Assembly (NCBI RefSeq): GCF_005502745.1
Contig: NZ_SCNL01000008.1
Coordinates: forward strand, 1-64,000
Origin: Sphingomonas sp. 3P27F8
GTDB lineage: Bacteria; Pseudomonadota; Alphaproteobacteria; Sphingomonadales; Sphingomonadaceae
Direction: 5' to 3'
Length of the DNA stretch: 64,000 nucleotides
In this document: piece by piece, positions 28,434 to 38,325 of the stretch
Layout: every line of letters begins with the position of its first letter
How positions within the stretch are numbered: position 1 is the stretch's first letter
The notes under the pieces: generated by a model
The model's input: only the letters and a program-made list of their open reading frames with translations
Database searches by the model: none
Told to the model about the DNA's origin: nothing
Made by a program: the position numbers and the translations under genes

Positions 28434-28897
28434 GCAGAGGGCGGCGAATGCAGTATTTCGAGGATATCGCAGTCGGCACGAAGGCGAGCTTCGGCAATTA
28501 TCAGGTAACGCGCGAGGAAGTGATCGAGTTCGCCGGGAAATACGATCCCCAGCCCTTTCACCTTTCCGACGAGGCCGCCGCGCAGACGCATTTCGGGCGG
28601 CTTTCGGCCAGCGGCTGGCATACCTGCGCCATGGTGATGTCGATGATTGTGGAGAACTTCAAGAATCATCAGCAGGCAGGGCTCGGCTCACCCGGCGTGG
28701 ATGAACTTCGCTGGCGGAAACCGGTTTATCCCGGCGACACGCTGCGCTGCGAAACCGAAATACTGGAAAAGCGACAATCGCAAAGCCGCCCCGAAATGGG
28801 CATTTTCAAGAGCCGGATGACGGTGTTCAATCAGCACGACGAGCCGGTAATGACGATGATCTCGAATGGCCTGATCCGCACGCGTCAGGAAGGATGA
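28430..28897 (+). CDS. MaoC family dehydratase
   Basis: A 155-residue single hot-dog domain of the MaoC/R-hydratase type. The family signature is visible in VIEFAGKYDPQPFHLSDEAA (Asp and His of the active site) and the following FGRLSASGWHTCAMVM. It hydrates or dehydrates enoyl-CoA-like thioesters; the natural substrate is unclear. An alternative start at 28448 (MQYFEDIAVG) has the more usual family N-terminus, but the ATGA overlap at 28430 supports coupling to the NPP gene. Confidence 0.87.
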   Translation: MSRGRRMQYFEDIAVGTKASFGNYQVTREEVIEFAGKYDPQPFHLSDEAAAQTHFGRLSASGWHTCAMVMSMIVENFKNHQQAGLGSPGVDELRWRKPVYPGDTLRCETEILEKRQSQSRPEMGIFKSRMTVFNQHDEPVMTMISNGLIRTRQEG

Positions 28898-28931
28898 CAA
28901 GCACGGCCGCCATAAGGCGGCGCGCCTTGTC
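28896..28931. terminator. Two-level hairpin at the end of the MaoC gene
   Basis: GACAAG pairs with CTTGTC and inside it GCCGCC pairs with GGCGGC over ATAA, starting at the MaoC stop codon. No T tract follows, so it may act in RNA stability rather than termination. Confidence 0.4.
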
Positions 28932-28988
28932 ACATAACTAGGTCGCAGTCGCGAACGGCAGCGGCGCGGAGTTTAGTACGGTCCCGAA

Positions 28989-29399
28989 CTAACCTCGCGG
29001 CCCCCGCCCTCCGCGACCGCCGGAATTTCCGCCGCGCGGACCGCCGCGGAAGTCGTGCCAGTTCGGGCGAGGACTGGGTCGCACGCCTTGCCCCTGGCCG
29101 TTTCCAGTGCGGCCGCGCCAATATCCATCACCGCGGCCCTGCCAATATCGCCGCTGATCGTCATTCCAGCGGTACGGCCGCCGCCCGCGATCGTAGACGT
29201 AGACGCCGGTGCCGGGGTAATAATAGTCGCCATACCAGCCCCAGTATCCCGGGCCGTAGCCGTCATAATAATTCGCGCCATAATAGGGCGCGCCATACCC
29301 CATCGAGACGCCCGAGTATCCGTAGCCATCGGTACAGCCGGCCACAGCGACGCCAGCGGCGCCGATCACGGCCAATAAAGCGATCCTGCTCCGATCCAT
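28989..29399 (-). CDS. Gly/Tyr/Arg-rich lipoprotein
   Basis: A 136-residue exported protein starting MDRSRIALLAVIGAAGVAVA with the lipobox cysteine in AGC (GGAG 7-10 bases upstream of ATG 29399). The mature chain has a Gly/Tyr-rich first half (YGYSGVSMGYGAPYYGANYY), a short WNDDQRRYWQGRGDGYW segment and a Gly/Arg-rich end. No known domain is recognised; proteins of this look are often lipid-anchored and abundant in sphingomonads. It shares its upstream side with apt (-), 184 bases apart. Confidence 0.6.
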   Translation of the reverse strand: MDRSRIALLAVIGAAGVAVAGCTDGYGYSGVSMGYGAPYYGANYYDGYGPGYWGWYGDYYYPGTGVYVYDRGRRPYRWNDDQRRYWQGRGDGYWRGRTGNGQGQGVRPSPRPNWHDFRGGPRGGNSGGRGGRGPRG

Positions 29400-29582
29400 T
29401 TTCGTTCTCCAAACCGCGGTCGAATCGCTATCAAGCAGCGCCGGTTCACGGTCGAATGACAGACTGCGTATGAAGCTTTTCACACGCTTCAATCCGCGTG
29501 AACGGGTTTTGCTCCCGCCGCGCTGAAGCCGCGCTGAACTGAAGTGTTCTCTCCCGTTCAGGATCGGCGCCACAGCAGCCAG

Positions 29583-30113
29583 TTAGTGGCCCGGAAATGC
29601 AACCAGCGCATCAACCTTCACCCCGTCGGCAGCGAGCGCCGCGGCGCCACCCAGGTCCGGCAGGTCGATCAGGAATTGCGCTTGGCTGACGTTCGCGCCG
29701 GCCTTGCGGAGCAAGCGGATCGCGGCGCGTGCGGTGCCGCCGGTGGCGATCAGATCGTCGACGAGCAGCACCCGCTGCCCGGGCACGAGCGCATCCTCAT
29801 GCATTGCGATGCGATCGTGGCCATATTCCAGCGCATAATCTTCCGCGATCGTTGCGCCCGGCAGCTTCCCATCCTTGCGGATCAGCAGCACGCCGGCCTT
29901 GAGCGGCACGGCAAGGGCGGCGGCGAACAGGAAACCGCGCGCCTCGATTCCGGCAACCAGATCGACCGCGCCATCGGTCGCCGCCGCCATCCGCTCAACA
30001 CATGCGGCCAGACCGGTCGGAGAGAGCAACAGCGTGGTGATGTCACGGAACTGGATACCCGGCTTCGGAAAATTCGGGATCGTGCGGATCAGCGCCCTGA
30101 GATCGTCATTCAC
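29583..30113 (-). CDS. apt: Adenine phosphoribosyltransferase
   Basis: Apt salvages adenine to AMP with PRPP. The protein has the family N-terminus LRALIRTIPNFPKPGIQFRD and the PRPP-binding RVLLVDDLIATGGTARAA. I set the start at GTG 30113 (MNDDLRALIRT) because GGAG lies 6 bases upstream, whereas ATG 30119 would sit directly against it and TTG 30125 has no site. The gene follows the bc1 operon on the same strand, 132 bases after petC, an arrangement that recurs in sphingomonads. Confidence 0.93.
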   Translation of the reverse strand: MNDDLRALIRTIPNFPKPGIQFRDITTLLLSPTGLAACVERMAAATDGAVDLVAGIEARGFLFAAALAVPLKAGVLLIRKDGKLPGATIAEDYALEYGHDRIAMHEDALVPGQRVLLVDDLIATGGTARAAIRLLRKAGANVSQAQFLIDLPDLGGAAALAADGVKVDALVAFPGH

Positions 30114-30245
30114 CTGCATCTCCAACGAAGCGTGTGCGCCATATCAACACATAAGCTTTCTAACGCGAGACGGCGGCCGGGGTTCGCACCACGACCGCCG
30201 CTTCATCCAAGCCCGCCCTCCGCGCCGCGAAGGGACGGGTCATCC

Positions 30246-31088
30246 TCAATGCTTAATGTCGCGCCACACGTTCTGATACGCGCCCCACGCCAGGAACACG
30301 AAGATCAGCAGGAACACGACCGTCGCGAAACCCGCGCCATGGCGCGATTCGAGATTTGGCTCGGCGGTCCAGCTCAGGAAGGCGGCTACGTCGCGCGCCA
30401 TCTGGTCCTTCGTCGCCTTGGTTCCGTCGGCATAGGTGACCTGGCCATCCTGCGTGAGCGGCGGCGGCATCGCGATGTTCAGGTTCGGGAACACCGGATT
30501 GTAATGCAGCCCCTTGGGCGTCACCGATCCAGGGAATTTCTTCACCAGCTCCGCGGGCTGATCGCGATAGCCGAGCAGCAGCGCATGGACATAGTTCGGC
30601 CCATCCTCGCGCGCCTTGGCGATCAGCGAGAGATCGGGTGGCAAGGCATTGTTGTTCGCAGCGCGGGCTGCGATTTCGTTGGCGAACGGCGACGGGAACG
30701 GATCGGCCGGCACGTTCTTGCGGGTGGCGGGTTCGCCGGTGTCGGGGTTGATCGTCGGCTGTTCGATCGCCCAGCCCTGCGCGATCGCCTTAACCTGCCC
30801 GTCGGAATAGCCGATCTTGGTGAGGTCACGGAAGTGAACATACTTCAGCGAGTGGCATGCGGAGCAGACTTCCTTGTAAACCTGCAACCCGCGCTGGACC
30901 TGCTGGCGATCGAAGGTGCCGAACACGCCGGCCGATTTCAGCCCGGCGCTTTCCGGATGAATGCGGAACACATGCTCGGCCGATTCCGGCGCTGGATCGG
31001 TGATCGCGGTCTTTACCGTGCCGAACAGCGCGAAGCCGAGCGCCGCCACGAATGCCGCGCCGATCAGGAGTGCGATGGTACGAACCAT
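30246..31088 (-). CDS. petC: Cytochrome c1 of the bc1 complex
   Basis: A 280-residue c1 subunit. An N-terminal signal/membrane segment (residues 4-26) exports the heme domain; CSACH binds heme c and a Met axial ligand lies in the MPPPL segment. A C-terminal transmembrane helix (TVVFLLIFVFLAWGAYQNV) anchors the protein, with WRDIKH in the cytoplasm. It passes electrons from the Rieske protein to soluble or membrane cytochrome c. It is the third gene of petABC. Confidence 0.96.
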   Translation of the reverse strand: MVRTIALLIGAAFVAALGFALFGTVKTAITDPAPESAEHVFRIHPESAGLKSAGVFGTFDRQQVQRGLQVYKEVCSACHSLKYVHFRDLTKIGYSDGQVKAIAQGWAIEQPTINPDTGEPATRKNVPADPFPSPFANEIAARAANNNALPPDLSLIAKAREDGPNYVHALLLGYRDQPAELVKKFPGSVTPKGLHYNPVFPNLNIAMPPPLTQDGQVTYADGTKATKDQMARDVAAFLSWTAEPNLESRHGAGFATVVFLLIFVFLAWGAYQNVWRDIKH

Positions 31089-31112
31089 TGTCTTTTCAGT
31101 CCCCTGTTCGGC

Positions 31113-32402
31113 TCAATGCGCCAGCGCCGGTGCGGCGTGGTCGGTTTCCCCGTGCTTCCCCAGCACGGCTGCGGTGATTGAGGTGGGCAGCGGGCGCGGA
31201 CGCTCAGAACGCGACACCCACGGCAACACAATGAGGAAGTGCGCGAAGTAATAGATCGACGCGATCTGCCCGAGAATCACGTTGCGCGCGATCGGCTCCG
31301 CCCCGCCCACATAGCCGAGCACCAGCACGTCTACGAGCAGCACTGCCAGAAACCAGCGATACGTAGGGCGATACTTGGCCGAGCGCACCGGCGACGAATC
31401 CAGCCATGGCAGGAAGAACAGCAGCAGGATCGAGCCGAACATCGCCAGCACGCCCCACAGCTTCGCCGGAATCCACAGGAAGTTGAAGGTGAACGACTTC
31501 AGGATCGCGTAGAACGGCAGGAAGTACCATTCGGGCACAATGTGCGCCGGGGTCGAGAGCGGGTTCGCCTCGATATAATTGTCCGGGTGGCCGAGCAGAT
31601 TCGGCGCGAAGAACACCAGCAGCGCGAAAACCAGGAAGAACACGCCGACGCCGACGCCGTCCTTCGCGGTATAATAGGGATGGAACGGCACCGTATCCTG
31701 CTCGCCCTTCACGTCCACGCCGGTCGGGTTGTTAGAGCCCGGGATGTGCAGCGCCCAGATGTGCAGGATGATGACGCCCGCGATCACGAACGGCAGGAGA
31801 TAATGGAGCGAGAAGAAACGGTTGAGCGCAGCGTTGTCCGGCGCGAATCCGCCCAGCAGCCAGATACGCACCGTCTCGCCCACGCCCGGTATCGCCGAGA
31901 AAAATCCGGTGATGACCTGGGCGCCCCAGAAGCTCATCTGACCCCATGGCAACACATAGCCCATGAACGCGGTCGCCATCATCAGCAGGAAGATGACGAC
32001 GCCGAGCAGCCACACCATCTCGCGCGGCGCCTTGTACGAACCGTAATAGAGTCCGCGACCGATGTGGACATAGACCACCGCGAGGAACATCGAGGCGCCG
32101 TTGGCATGCGCATAACGCAGGAACCAGCCGCCGTTCACGTCACGCATGATGTGCTCGGTCGAGCCGAAAGCGACGAGGGCGTTCGGCGCATAATGCATCG
32201 CCAGCACCACGCCGGTGATGATCTGGCACACGAGCGCAACTCCGGCGAGCACGCCGAAATTCCACCAGTAATTAAGGTTGCGCGGCACAGGATAGCCGGC
32301 GCCGATCGAATTGTAGACGAGGCGCGGCAGCGGCAGCTTCTCGTCGAGCCACCGCATCAGCGGCTGCTTCGGCTCATAATGTTTGGCCCAGGGAAAGCTC
32401 AT
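31113..32402 (-). CDS. petB: Cytochrome b of the bc1 complex
   Basis: A 429-residue cytochrome b with eight transmembrane helices and the quinol-oxidation-site PEWY motif ([13 protein letters not shown]). The four heme-ligand histidines are in the paired helix segments [17 protein letters not shown] and [17 protein letters not shown]. It follows petA by 11 bases and precedes petC by 24. The C-terminal extension includes a cluster of histidines ([14 protein letters not shown]). Confidence 0.97.
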   Translation of the reverse strand: MSFPWAKHYEPKQPLMRWLDEKLPLPRLVYNSIGAGYPVPRNLNYWWNFGVLAGVALVCQIITGVVLAMHYAPNALVAFGSTEHIMRDVNGGWFLRYAHANGASMFLAVVYVHIGRGLYYGSYKAPREMVWLLGVVIFLLMMATAFMGYVLPWGQMSFWGAQVITGFFSAIPGVGETVRIWLLGGFAPDNAALNRFFSLHYLLPFVIAGVIILHIWALHIPGSNNPTGVDVKGEQDTVPFHPYYTAKDGVGVGVFFLVFALLVFFAPNLLGHPDNYIEANPLSTPAHIVPEWYFLPFYAILKSFTFNFLWIPAKLWGVLAMFGSILLLFFLPWLDSSPVRSAKYRPTYRWFLAVLLVDVLVLGYVGGAEPIARNVILGQIASIYYFAHFLIVLPWVSRSERPRPLPTSITAAVLGKHGETDHAAPALAH

Positions 32403-32413
32403 CGTGCGCTACC

Positions 32414-32998
32414 TCAACCGACCGTTACGGCCGTGTCAGACGTGAAGGTGTAATCGGGAACGTGCAGGTTGAGCGGCGCCGGTCCCTGGCGGATGCGTGC
32501 GGCGGTGTCGTAGGCGGAGCCGTGGCACGGGCAGAAATAGCCGCCGAACGGCCCACGATTCTCGCCCTCGCCCGCGCCCAGCGGCACGCAGCCGAGATGG
32601 GTGCACACGCCGAGCGTGATGAGCCAGTTCTTCTTGCCCGGCTTGGTGCGCTGCTCCAGCGTCTGCGGATCACGCAGAGCGCTGACGGGCACGGCGTCCG
32701 CCTCCGCGATTTCCTTCGGCGTCAGGTTGCGCACGAACAGCGGCTGCTTGCGGAAGATCGTCTTGATCGCCTGCCCCGGCGCGATCTTGGAAAGATCGAC
32801 CTCGGTGGTCGCCTGCGCAAGCACGTCGGCGGAGGGATTCATCTGGTTGATGAGCGGCAGGACGATCACGCCCGCGCCGACACCCGCCCAGGCTACCGCG
32901 GCGATATTGATGAAGTCGCGGCGGCGGGGGTCGTGGCCTTCCTCGAGGTAGGGGGCTGGGTTCTCACCCGGGGGAATCGTGTCTTCGACCGTCGCCAT
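32414..32998 (-). CDS. petA: Ubiquinol-cytochrome c reductase Rieske subunit
   Basis: A 194-residue Rieske iron-sulfur protein. The N-terminus has a Tat-type RRRDFI before the single membrane helix ([20 protein letters not shown]). The [2Fe-2S] site is CTHLGCVP and CPCHGSAYD. It is the first gene of petABC, read leftwards, and its upstream region (33000-33200) shares the divergent side with trmL. Confidence 0.97.
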   Translation of the reverse strand: MATVEDTIPPGENPAPYLEEGHDPRRRDFINIAAVAWAGVGAGVIVLPLINQMNPSADVLAQATTEVDLSKIAPGQAIKTIFRKQPLFVRNLTPKEIAEADAVPVSALRDPQTLEQRTKPGKKNWLITLGVCTHLGCVPLGAGEGENRGPFGGYFCPCHGSAYDTAARIRQGPAPLNLHVPDYTFTSDTAVTVG

Positions 32999-33204
32999 TC
33001 GCTAACCCTTGTCCCTTCCTTCAGGACGGGTGCACGGTTTCGGATCGAAATCCCCCACGCCCGCCTTTCTTCACCCCCGTCCCCACGGAGTTCCGGGGCC
33101 TGATAGCCGCGCCCCCCGCGCCTGCCAACAGCATTTTATGCAATAACACGAAGCTTGTCGCCGCGCTCTTCCGCAAGAAACGGTCGCGCGGTAATCGCCC
33201 GGCC

Positions 33205-33654
33205 ATGCGCATCGCTCTCTACCAGCCCGATATCGCGGGGAACGTCGGCACGATCCTGCGGCTCGCCGCTTGCATGGGCGCAGAGGTCGATCTGATCGAG
33301 CCGATGGGCTTTCCCTGGAGCGATCGCGCGCTGGCGCGGGCGGGCATGGACTATGCCGCCGCCGTCGAAGTGAAACGCCACGCTGACTGGAGCGCATTTC
33401 TGGCGCAGACCAGCGCCCGGATCGTGCTTGCCACCACGAAGGCGGCAACACCGCTGCCGGAGGTGCGGTTCGACGCAGCGGATGTGCTGCTGTTCGGTTC
33501 GGAGGGTGCCGGCGTACCCGACAATGTCCATGATCGTGCGGACGTGCGGGTGCGGGTGCCGATGCGGCCGGGATTCCGCTCGCTCAACGTCGCGGTATCG
33601 GCCGCGATCGTGCTGGGCGAGGCGCTGCGCCAGACCGGCGGCTGGGCGGGATAA
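33205..33654 (+). CDS. trmL: tRNA (cytidine(34)-2'-O)-methyltransferase
   Basis: TrmL methylates the 2'-OH of the wobble cytidine or cmnm5U in leucine tRNAs. The 149-residue protein has the SPOUT fold signatures IALYQPDIAGNVGTILRLAA near the start and GSEGAGVP near the end, with SLNVAVSAAIVLGEALR, which forms the trefoil knot that binds S-adenosylmethionine. It converges with the nitronate monooxygenase gene, 35 bases apart. Confidence 0.92.
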   Translation: MRIALYQPDIAGNVGTILRLAACMGAEVDLIEPMGFPWSDRALARAGMDYAAAVEVKRHADWSAFLAQTSARIVLATTKAATPLPEVRFDAADVLLFGSEGAGVPDNVHDRADVRVRVPMRPGFRSLNVAVSAAIVLGEALRQTGGWAG

Positions 33655-33689
33655 CGCCGCCGGCCGCCGGCCCGATTCGCACCCGCTGA

Positions 33690-34802
<1,113 letters not shown>

Positions 34803-36176
34803 TCACCAATTTGGTGCGCCGATCGCCTGCCAGCCGGACCGCGGACGGATCTGGCTCTCGCTACGATAGTCAACATCCTCCCAGCCCAGTTCCTTGAACT
34901 CTGCGCGGCGCGGGCCGAGATAGCCGAACAGGAACGCGGCGACCTTGCGCATCTGGATTTCTTCCGCGCCCTCGGTGATACGGTAGCGACGGTGATGGCG
35001 ATAGATGTGCTCGAACGGCTTGTGCCGCGAATAGCCGATGCCGCCATGCACCTGCATCGCACGGTCGGCCGCCTCGCAGCAGAGGCGATTTCCCCAATAG
35101 TTGCACATGCTCACCTTGTCCGAAAGGCGGATTTCCACCTCATGGTGCGGCATCTGATCCATCTCCCACGCGGTCTTGCGGATCAGCAACCGCAGCATCT
35201 CGGCCTGCGTGGCCAGTTCGACCAGCGGAAACTGGATCGCCTGGTTTTTCGCGAGATCCTCGCCAAACGGCTTGCGCTGGCGGGCGTAGCGGATCGCCTC
35301 CTCGATACAGTAAGTCGCGGCGCCGAGCGATGAGGCCGCCTGGCGGATGCGATTCTCGTGCACGAATGCCTGCGCGATCGGCAGGCCGTTCTCCTTCTCG
35401 CCGAAGATCGCCGTCTCGGGCACCCACACGTCCCTGATCGACATCCGCGGATGATCGGTCGGCATGTTGAACGTCCAGAGATATTCCTCGACGACAACAC
35501 CGGGGTCGTCGGTTGGCACGAGGAAACAGGTGATGCCGCGCGCCGCGCCATCCTCGCCGCTGGTGCGCACATAGAGCGCGCAATGCGTCGCCACATGCAT
35601 GCCGGTGATCCACATCTTTTCACCGTTGATGCGATAGCCCGGCACGCCATCGCGCACCTCCGGTACGCCGCGCGTCTCCATATGGGTTGCATCCGAGCCG
35701 TGATACGGCTCGGTCAGGCCGAAGGCGACGCGGCGCGTCCCATCCAGCGTGCCCTTGATGAATTCCTCCCGCTGCGCATCGGTGCCGAATTTCTTGAACA
35801 TCTTGGCATAGGGATTGTTGGCGACGATCGAATGCTCGTTCTGCAGATCGTTGTGCAGGCCAAGCCCCTTGGCCGCCAGATACTCGCGGATCACACACAT
35901 CCACAGGTTGTTGCCGCCCTTCCCGCCAAACTCCGGCTCCATCGCGAAGCGGAAATGCCCGGCCTTGTCGGCGCGGCGCTTCGCCTCACGCAGCAGCTCC
36001 TCCCACTCGTGACGCGGCAGGCCGCCGTTCTCGAAGTCGGTACGCGCCCATTCACGGCGGTGATCGAAGAAGCGGACATTGTCATCTGCCTCTTCCAGCG
36101 GCTTGATTTCGGCCTCGATGAACGCGTCCAGTTCGGCCAGATAGTCCACCAGTTCCTGGGGAAGCGCGAAATCCAT
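34803..36176 (-). CDS. Acyl-CoA dehydrogenase (ACAD10/11- and LvaC-like)
   Basis: A 457-residue acyl-CoA dehydrogenase of the larger ACAD10-like branch. FAD-site segments are FGLTEPYHGSDATHMETRG and EKMWITGMHVATHCALYV, and the C-terminal helix has QVHGGIGYSRHKPFEHIYRH and the base-site EGAEEIQ. In the lva pathway a related protein (LvaC) converts 4-phospho-acyl-CoA to 3-hydroxyacyl-CoA. It is divergent from the phosphotransferase gene 67 bases away, which encodes the partner kinase. An ordinary fatty-acid role is also possible. Confidence 0.88.
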   Translation of the reverse strand: MDFALPQELVDYLAELDAFIEAEIKPLEEADDNVRFFDHRREWARTDFENGGLPRHEWEELLREAKRRADKAGHFRFAMEPEFGGKGGNNLWMCVIREYLAAKGLGLHNDLQNEHSIVANNPYAKMFKKFGTDAQREEFIKGTLDGTRRVAFGLTEPYHGSDATHMETRGVPEVRDGVPGYRINGEKMWITGMHVATHCALYVRTSGEDGAARGITCFLVPTDDPGVVVEEYLWTFNMPTDHPRMSIRDVWVPETAIFGEKENGLPIAQAFVHENRIRQAASSLGAATYCIEEAIRYARQRKPFGEDLAKNQAIQFPLVELATQAEMLRLLIRKTAWEMDQMPHHEVEIRLSDKVSMCNYWGNRLCCEAADRAMQVHGGIGYSRHKPFEHIYRHHRRYRITEGAEEIQMRKVAAFLFGYLGPRRAEFKELGWEDVDYRSESQIRPRSGWQAIGAPNW

Positions 36177-36242
36177 TTGATCCTCTCCGATCTAAGTCTA
36201 GTGTTTTAGTGACCGAGACGATGGCAGGACGACAAGCGAAAA

Positions 36243-37235
36243 ATGGGTGACGTTGCCGAAAGATTGACTGCGCTGGCTGCAAAACTGGCCGGGCCGGGCG
36301 CGCATATCGCCGATCTGTCGTTGCTCACCGGCGGCGCGAGCATGGAGACCTGGGCCTTTTCGGTTTCCGACGCGGCGGGCACGGCGCAGCCGCTGATCCT
36401 GCGGCGCGGCAGCTCGGCGCTGGCAAGTCATCCCGGCAACAAGCCGCCGCTCAGGATCGAGGCGGAGCTGATCGCCGCCGCCATCGCCCACGGCGTGCCC
36501 GCGCCGCAAGTCGTTCACATCTGCGACCAGGCAGACGGGCTTGGTGAAGCTTATATCATGCGCCGCATCTCGGGGGAGACACTGGGTAAGCGGATCGCGA
36601 CCGATCCTGCCTTTGCGCCCGCCCGTGCGGTTCTGGCGCGCCAGTGCGGCGCAGCGCTCGCGCGCATCCACGCGACCCCGCCGATCGAGGGGCTGGCCGC
36701 GCTCGACAGCCGCACCACCCTGACCAATTATGAGGAGACATGGCGTGCCTCGGGCCTGATCCGCCCAACGATCGAGGCGGCTTTCCGCTGGCTTGAGCGG
36801 CGCGTGCCCGAAAGCACCCAGCTGACGCTGGTGCACGGCGATTTCCGCAACGGCAATCTGATGGTCGACCCCGAACGTGGTCTTGCCGCCGTGCTGGACT
36901 GGGAACTGGCGCACATCGGCGATCCGGCGGAGGATCTCGGTTGGATATGCACGAATAGCTGGCGATTCGGGCAGCCGCGGCACCGTGTCGGCGGGTTCGG
37001 GGATCTGGGCGATCTGCTGGCGGGGTACGAAGCCGCCGGGGGCACCCGGATCTCGCCCGAGCGGGTCGATTTCTGGCAGATGGTCGGCAGCCTCAAATGG
37101 GGGGTGATGACGACGCTGATGCACGCGCGCTGGGCCGCCGACCCCGCCGCCGGCCCGGAACGCGCCGTGATCGGGCGGCGCCTGTCGGAAACCGAGGCGG
37201 ATATCGTCGCCATCATCGAACGGAGCGCCGCATGA
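36243..37235 (+). CDS. APH-type phosphotransferase (LvaA-like hydroxyacyl-CoA kinase candidate)
   Basis: A 330-residue protein kinase-like/aminoglycoside phosphotransferase-fold enzyme. The catalytic loop is LVHGDFRNGNLMVD and the metal site is LDWELAHIGDPAEDLGWI. In the ACAD10/11 proteins of animals and LvaA of Pseudomonas, this domain phosphorylates 4-hydroxyacyl-CoA. The neighbourhood (divergent acyl-CoA dehydrogenase, overlapping DUF6285) supports such a role more than drug resistance, for which there is no hint. Its stop overlaps the next gene in an ATGA. Confidence 0.85.
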   Translation: MGDVAERLTALAAKLAGPGAHIADLSLLTGGASMETWAFSVSDAAGTAQPLILRRGSSALASHPGNKPPLRIEAELIAAAIAHGVPAPQVVHICDQADGLGEAYIMRRISGETLGKRIATDPAFAPARAVLARQCGAALARIHATPPIEGLAALDSRTTLTNYEETWRASGLIRPTIEAAFRWLERRVPESTQLTLVHGDFRNGNLMVDPERGLAAVLDWELAHIGDPAEDLGWICTNSWRFGQPRHRVGGFGDLGDLLAGYEAAGGTRISPERVDFWQMVGSLKWGVMTTLMHARWAADPAAGPERAVIGRRLSETEADIVAIIERSAA

Positions 37236-37579
37236 TTACGCATCCCACCGCACAGGCGCTCGTGGAGGGCGTTGCCCGCTGGCTGCCCCTAGATGGCAGC
37301 GCGAGCGGGTTCACACTACGCGTTGCGCGCAACGCGCTGGAAATTGCCGCGCGCGATATGGCGCTGGGCCCGGCGGCGGATGCACGTGCGGCGACGCGCC
37401 TGGGCGCGCTGCTTGACCAGGAAGGAACAGACCGCGACGCGCTCGATCGCATGCTGGTGGAGGCGCTGCGCACAGGCCGGATCGCACCGGAGGACGAGCG
37501 GCTCATCGCCCACTTGCATGCGTGCGCAATCGACGCGCTCGCGATCGACCAGCCGAAATACGCTCACGAGCTGGACTGA
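37232..37579 (+). CDS. DUF6285 protein, LvaB-like partner candidate
   Basis: A 115-residue all-helical protein overlapping the phosphotransferase by 4 bases. It begins MITHPTAQALVEGVARWLP and continues with two long helices rich in Ala, Arg and Asp (NALEIAARDM, RLGALLDQEGTDRDALDRML). It fits the DUF6285 family, seen next to APH-type kinases of this type. In the lva system a small unannotated protein (LvaB) is needed for kinase activity; I infer this is the equivalent. No enzyme residues are seen. Confidence 0.72.
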   Translation: MITHPTAQALVEGVARWLPLDGSASGFTLRVARNALEIAARDMALGPAADARAATRLGALLDQEGTDRDALDRMLVEALRTGRIAPEDERLIAHLHACAIDALAIDQPKYAHELD

Positions 37580-37621
37580 ACTGTCCCATCAGTCCCGCGG
37601 CGGGACGCCATCCTACTGATC

Positions 37622-37636
37622 TTAACCTTTTATTAT
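37622..37636 (+). promoter_or_regulatory. CtrA-like box upstream of a PEP-CTERM gene
   Basis: TTAA, seven bases (CCTTTTA), then TTAT: one mismatch to the TTAA-N7-TTAA box of the cell-cycle regulator CtrA. It ends 48 bases before the ATG at 37685. The same arrangement is found upstream of the second PEP-CTERM gene. Confidence 0.4.
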
Positions 37637-37684
37637 CTCAGGCCGCCACGCACAGACCATCCTGTCAAACAGGAGGTCCAACCC

Positions 37685-38203
37685 ATGAAGAAGCTCGCAT
37701 TCGCTACCGCGGCCGCTGCCGCCGCGCTCGTCTCGGTTCCCGCGTCGGCGGCGACGACGATTCATCTCGTCCCCGTTCTCGGCACGCTCAGCGGCGCATT
37801 CGGCAACCTGCACCCGCGCGGCTCGGGCACGGACGTCTATCACTTCACCGTTCCCACGGCAGGTGATGTGTTCGGCTTCGTCGGGTCGGTCGGCCTGCGC
37901 ATCACGCTCAGCAACCTCGATTTCACCAAGGTCACGCTGAACGGCGTCGATTTCGACATCAACAGCACTGGCATCATCGAGAATCGCACGATCAGCCTGC
38001 CGGTTGTCGCCGGCCTCCAGACGCTGTCGATCGGCTACAAGAACGCGCAGGCGTTCTCCAATTACGGCGGCTTCGTCACTTTCACCGCAAATGGCGCGGT
38101 GCCGGAACCGGCGACCTGGGCGATGATGATCCTGGGCATGGGCGCGGTCGCCGGCGCGATGCGCTATCGCCGTCGCACTTCCGCGACCGTCCGCTTCGCC
38201 TGA
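37685..38203 (+). CDS. FxDxF-type PEP-CTERM exported protein
   Basis: A 172-residue secreted protein. The signal peptide is MKKLAFATAAAAAALVSVPA, and the C-terminus has the PEP-CTERM sorting signal: PEPATWAMMILGMGAVAGAM, then a basic RYRRR tail. It seems to follow the FxDxF PEP-CTERM pattern with a jelly-roll-like core (VYHFTVPTAGDVFGFVG, LRITLSNLDFTKVTLNGVDF). Such proteins are exported and processed by an exosortase, which is not in this window. The ATG at 37685 has AGGAGG 6-11 bases upstream. Confidence 0.85.
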   Translation: MKKLAFATAAAAAALVSVPASAATTIHLVPVLGTLSGAFGNLHPRGSGTDVYHFTVPTAGDVFGFVGSVGLRITLSNLDFTKVTLNGVDFDINSTGIIENRTISLPVVAGLQTLSIGYKNAQAFSNYGGFVTFTANGAVPEPATWAMMILGMGAVAGAMRYRRRTSATVRFA

Positions 38204-38228
38204 TCGCGCAGCCGGACTGAGAATACGG

Positions 38229-38253
38229 GCCGTCCGCATCATGCGCGGGCGGC
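38229..38253 (+). terminator. Intrinsic terminator after the PEP-CTERM gene
   Basis: GCCGTCCGC pairs with GCGGGCGGC (one T-G wobble) around ATCATGC, then CTCCTTTTTC. Placed 26 bases after the PEP-CTERM stop. Confidence 0.75.
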
Positions 38254-38325
38254 TCCTTTTTCTTGCCCTCTGGACATTCACGTCCTTTGCCGCGAAGTGG
38301 CTCGCGACGACAGATGGAGACGATG

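Noticed and set aside
36243..37235. Reading the APH-fold kinase as an aminoglycoside resistance gene
   Set aside because: The fold is shared with many small-molecule and acyl-CoA kinases, and its neighbours are an acyl-CoA dehydrogenase and DUF6285, not resistance genes.
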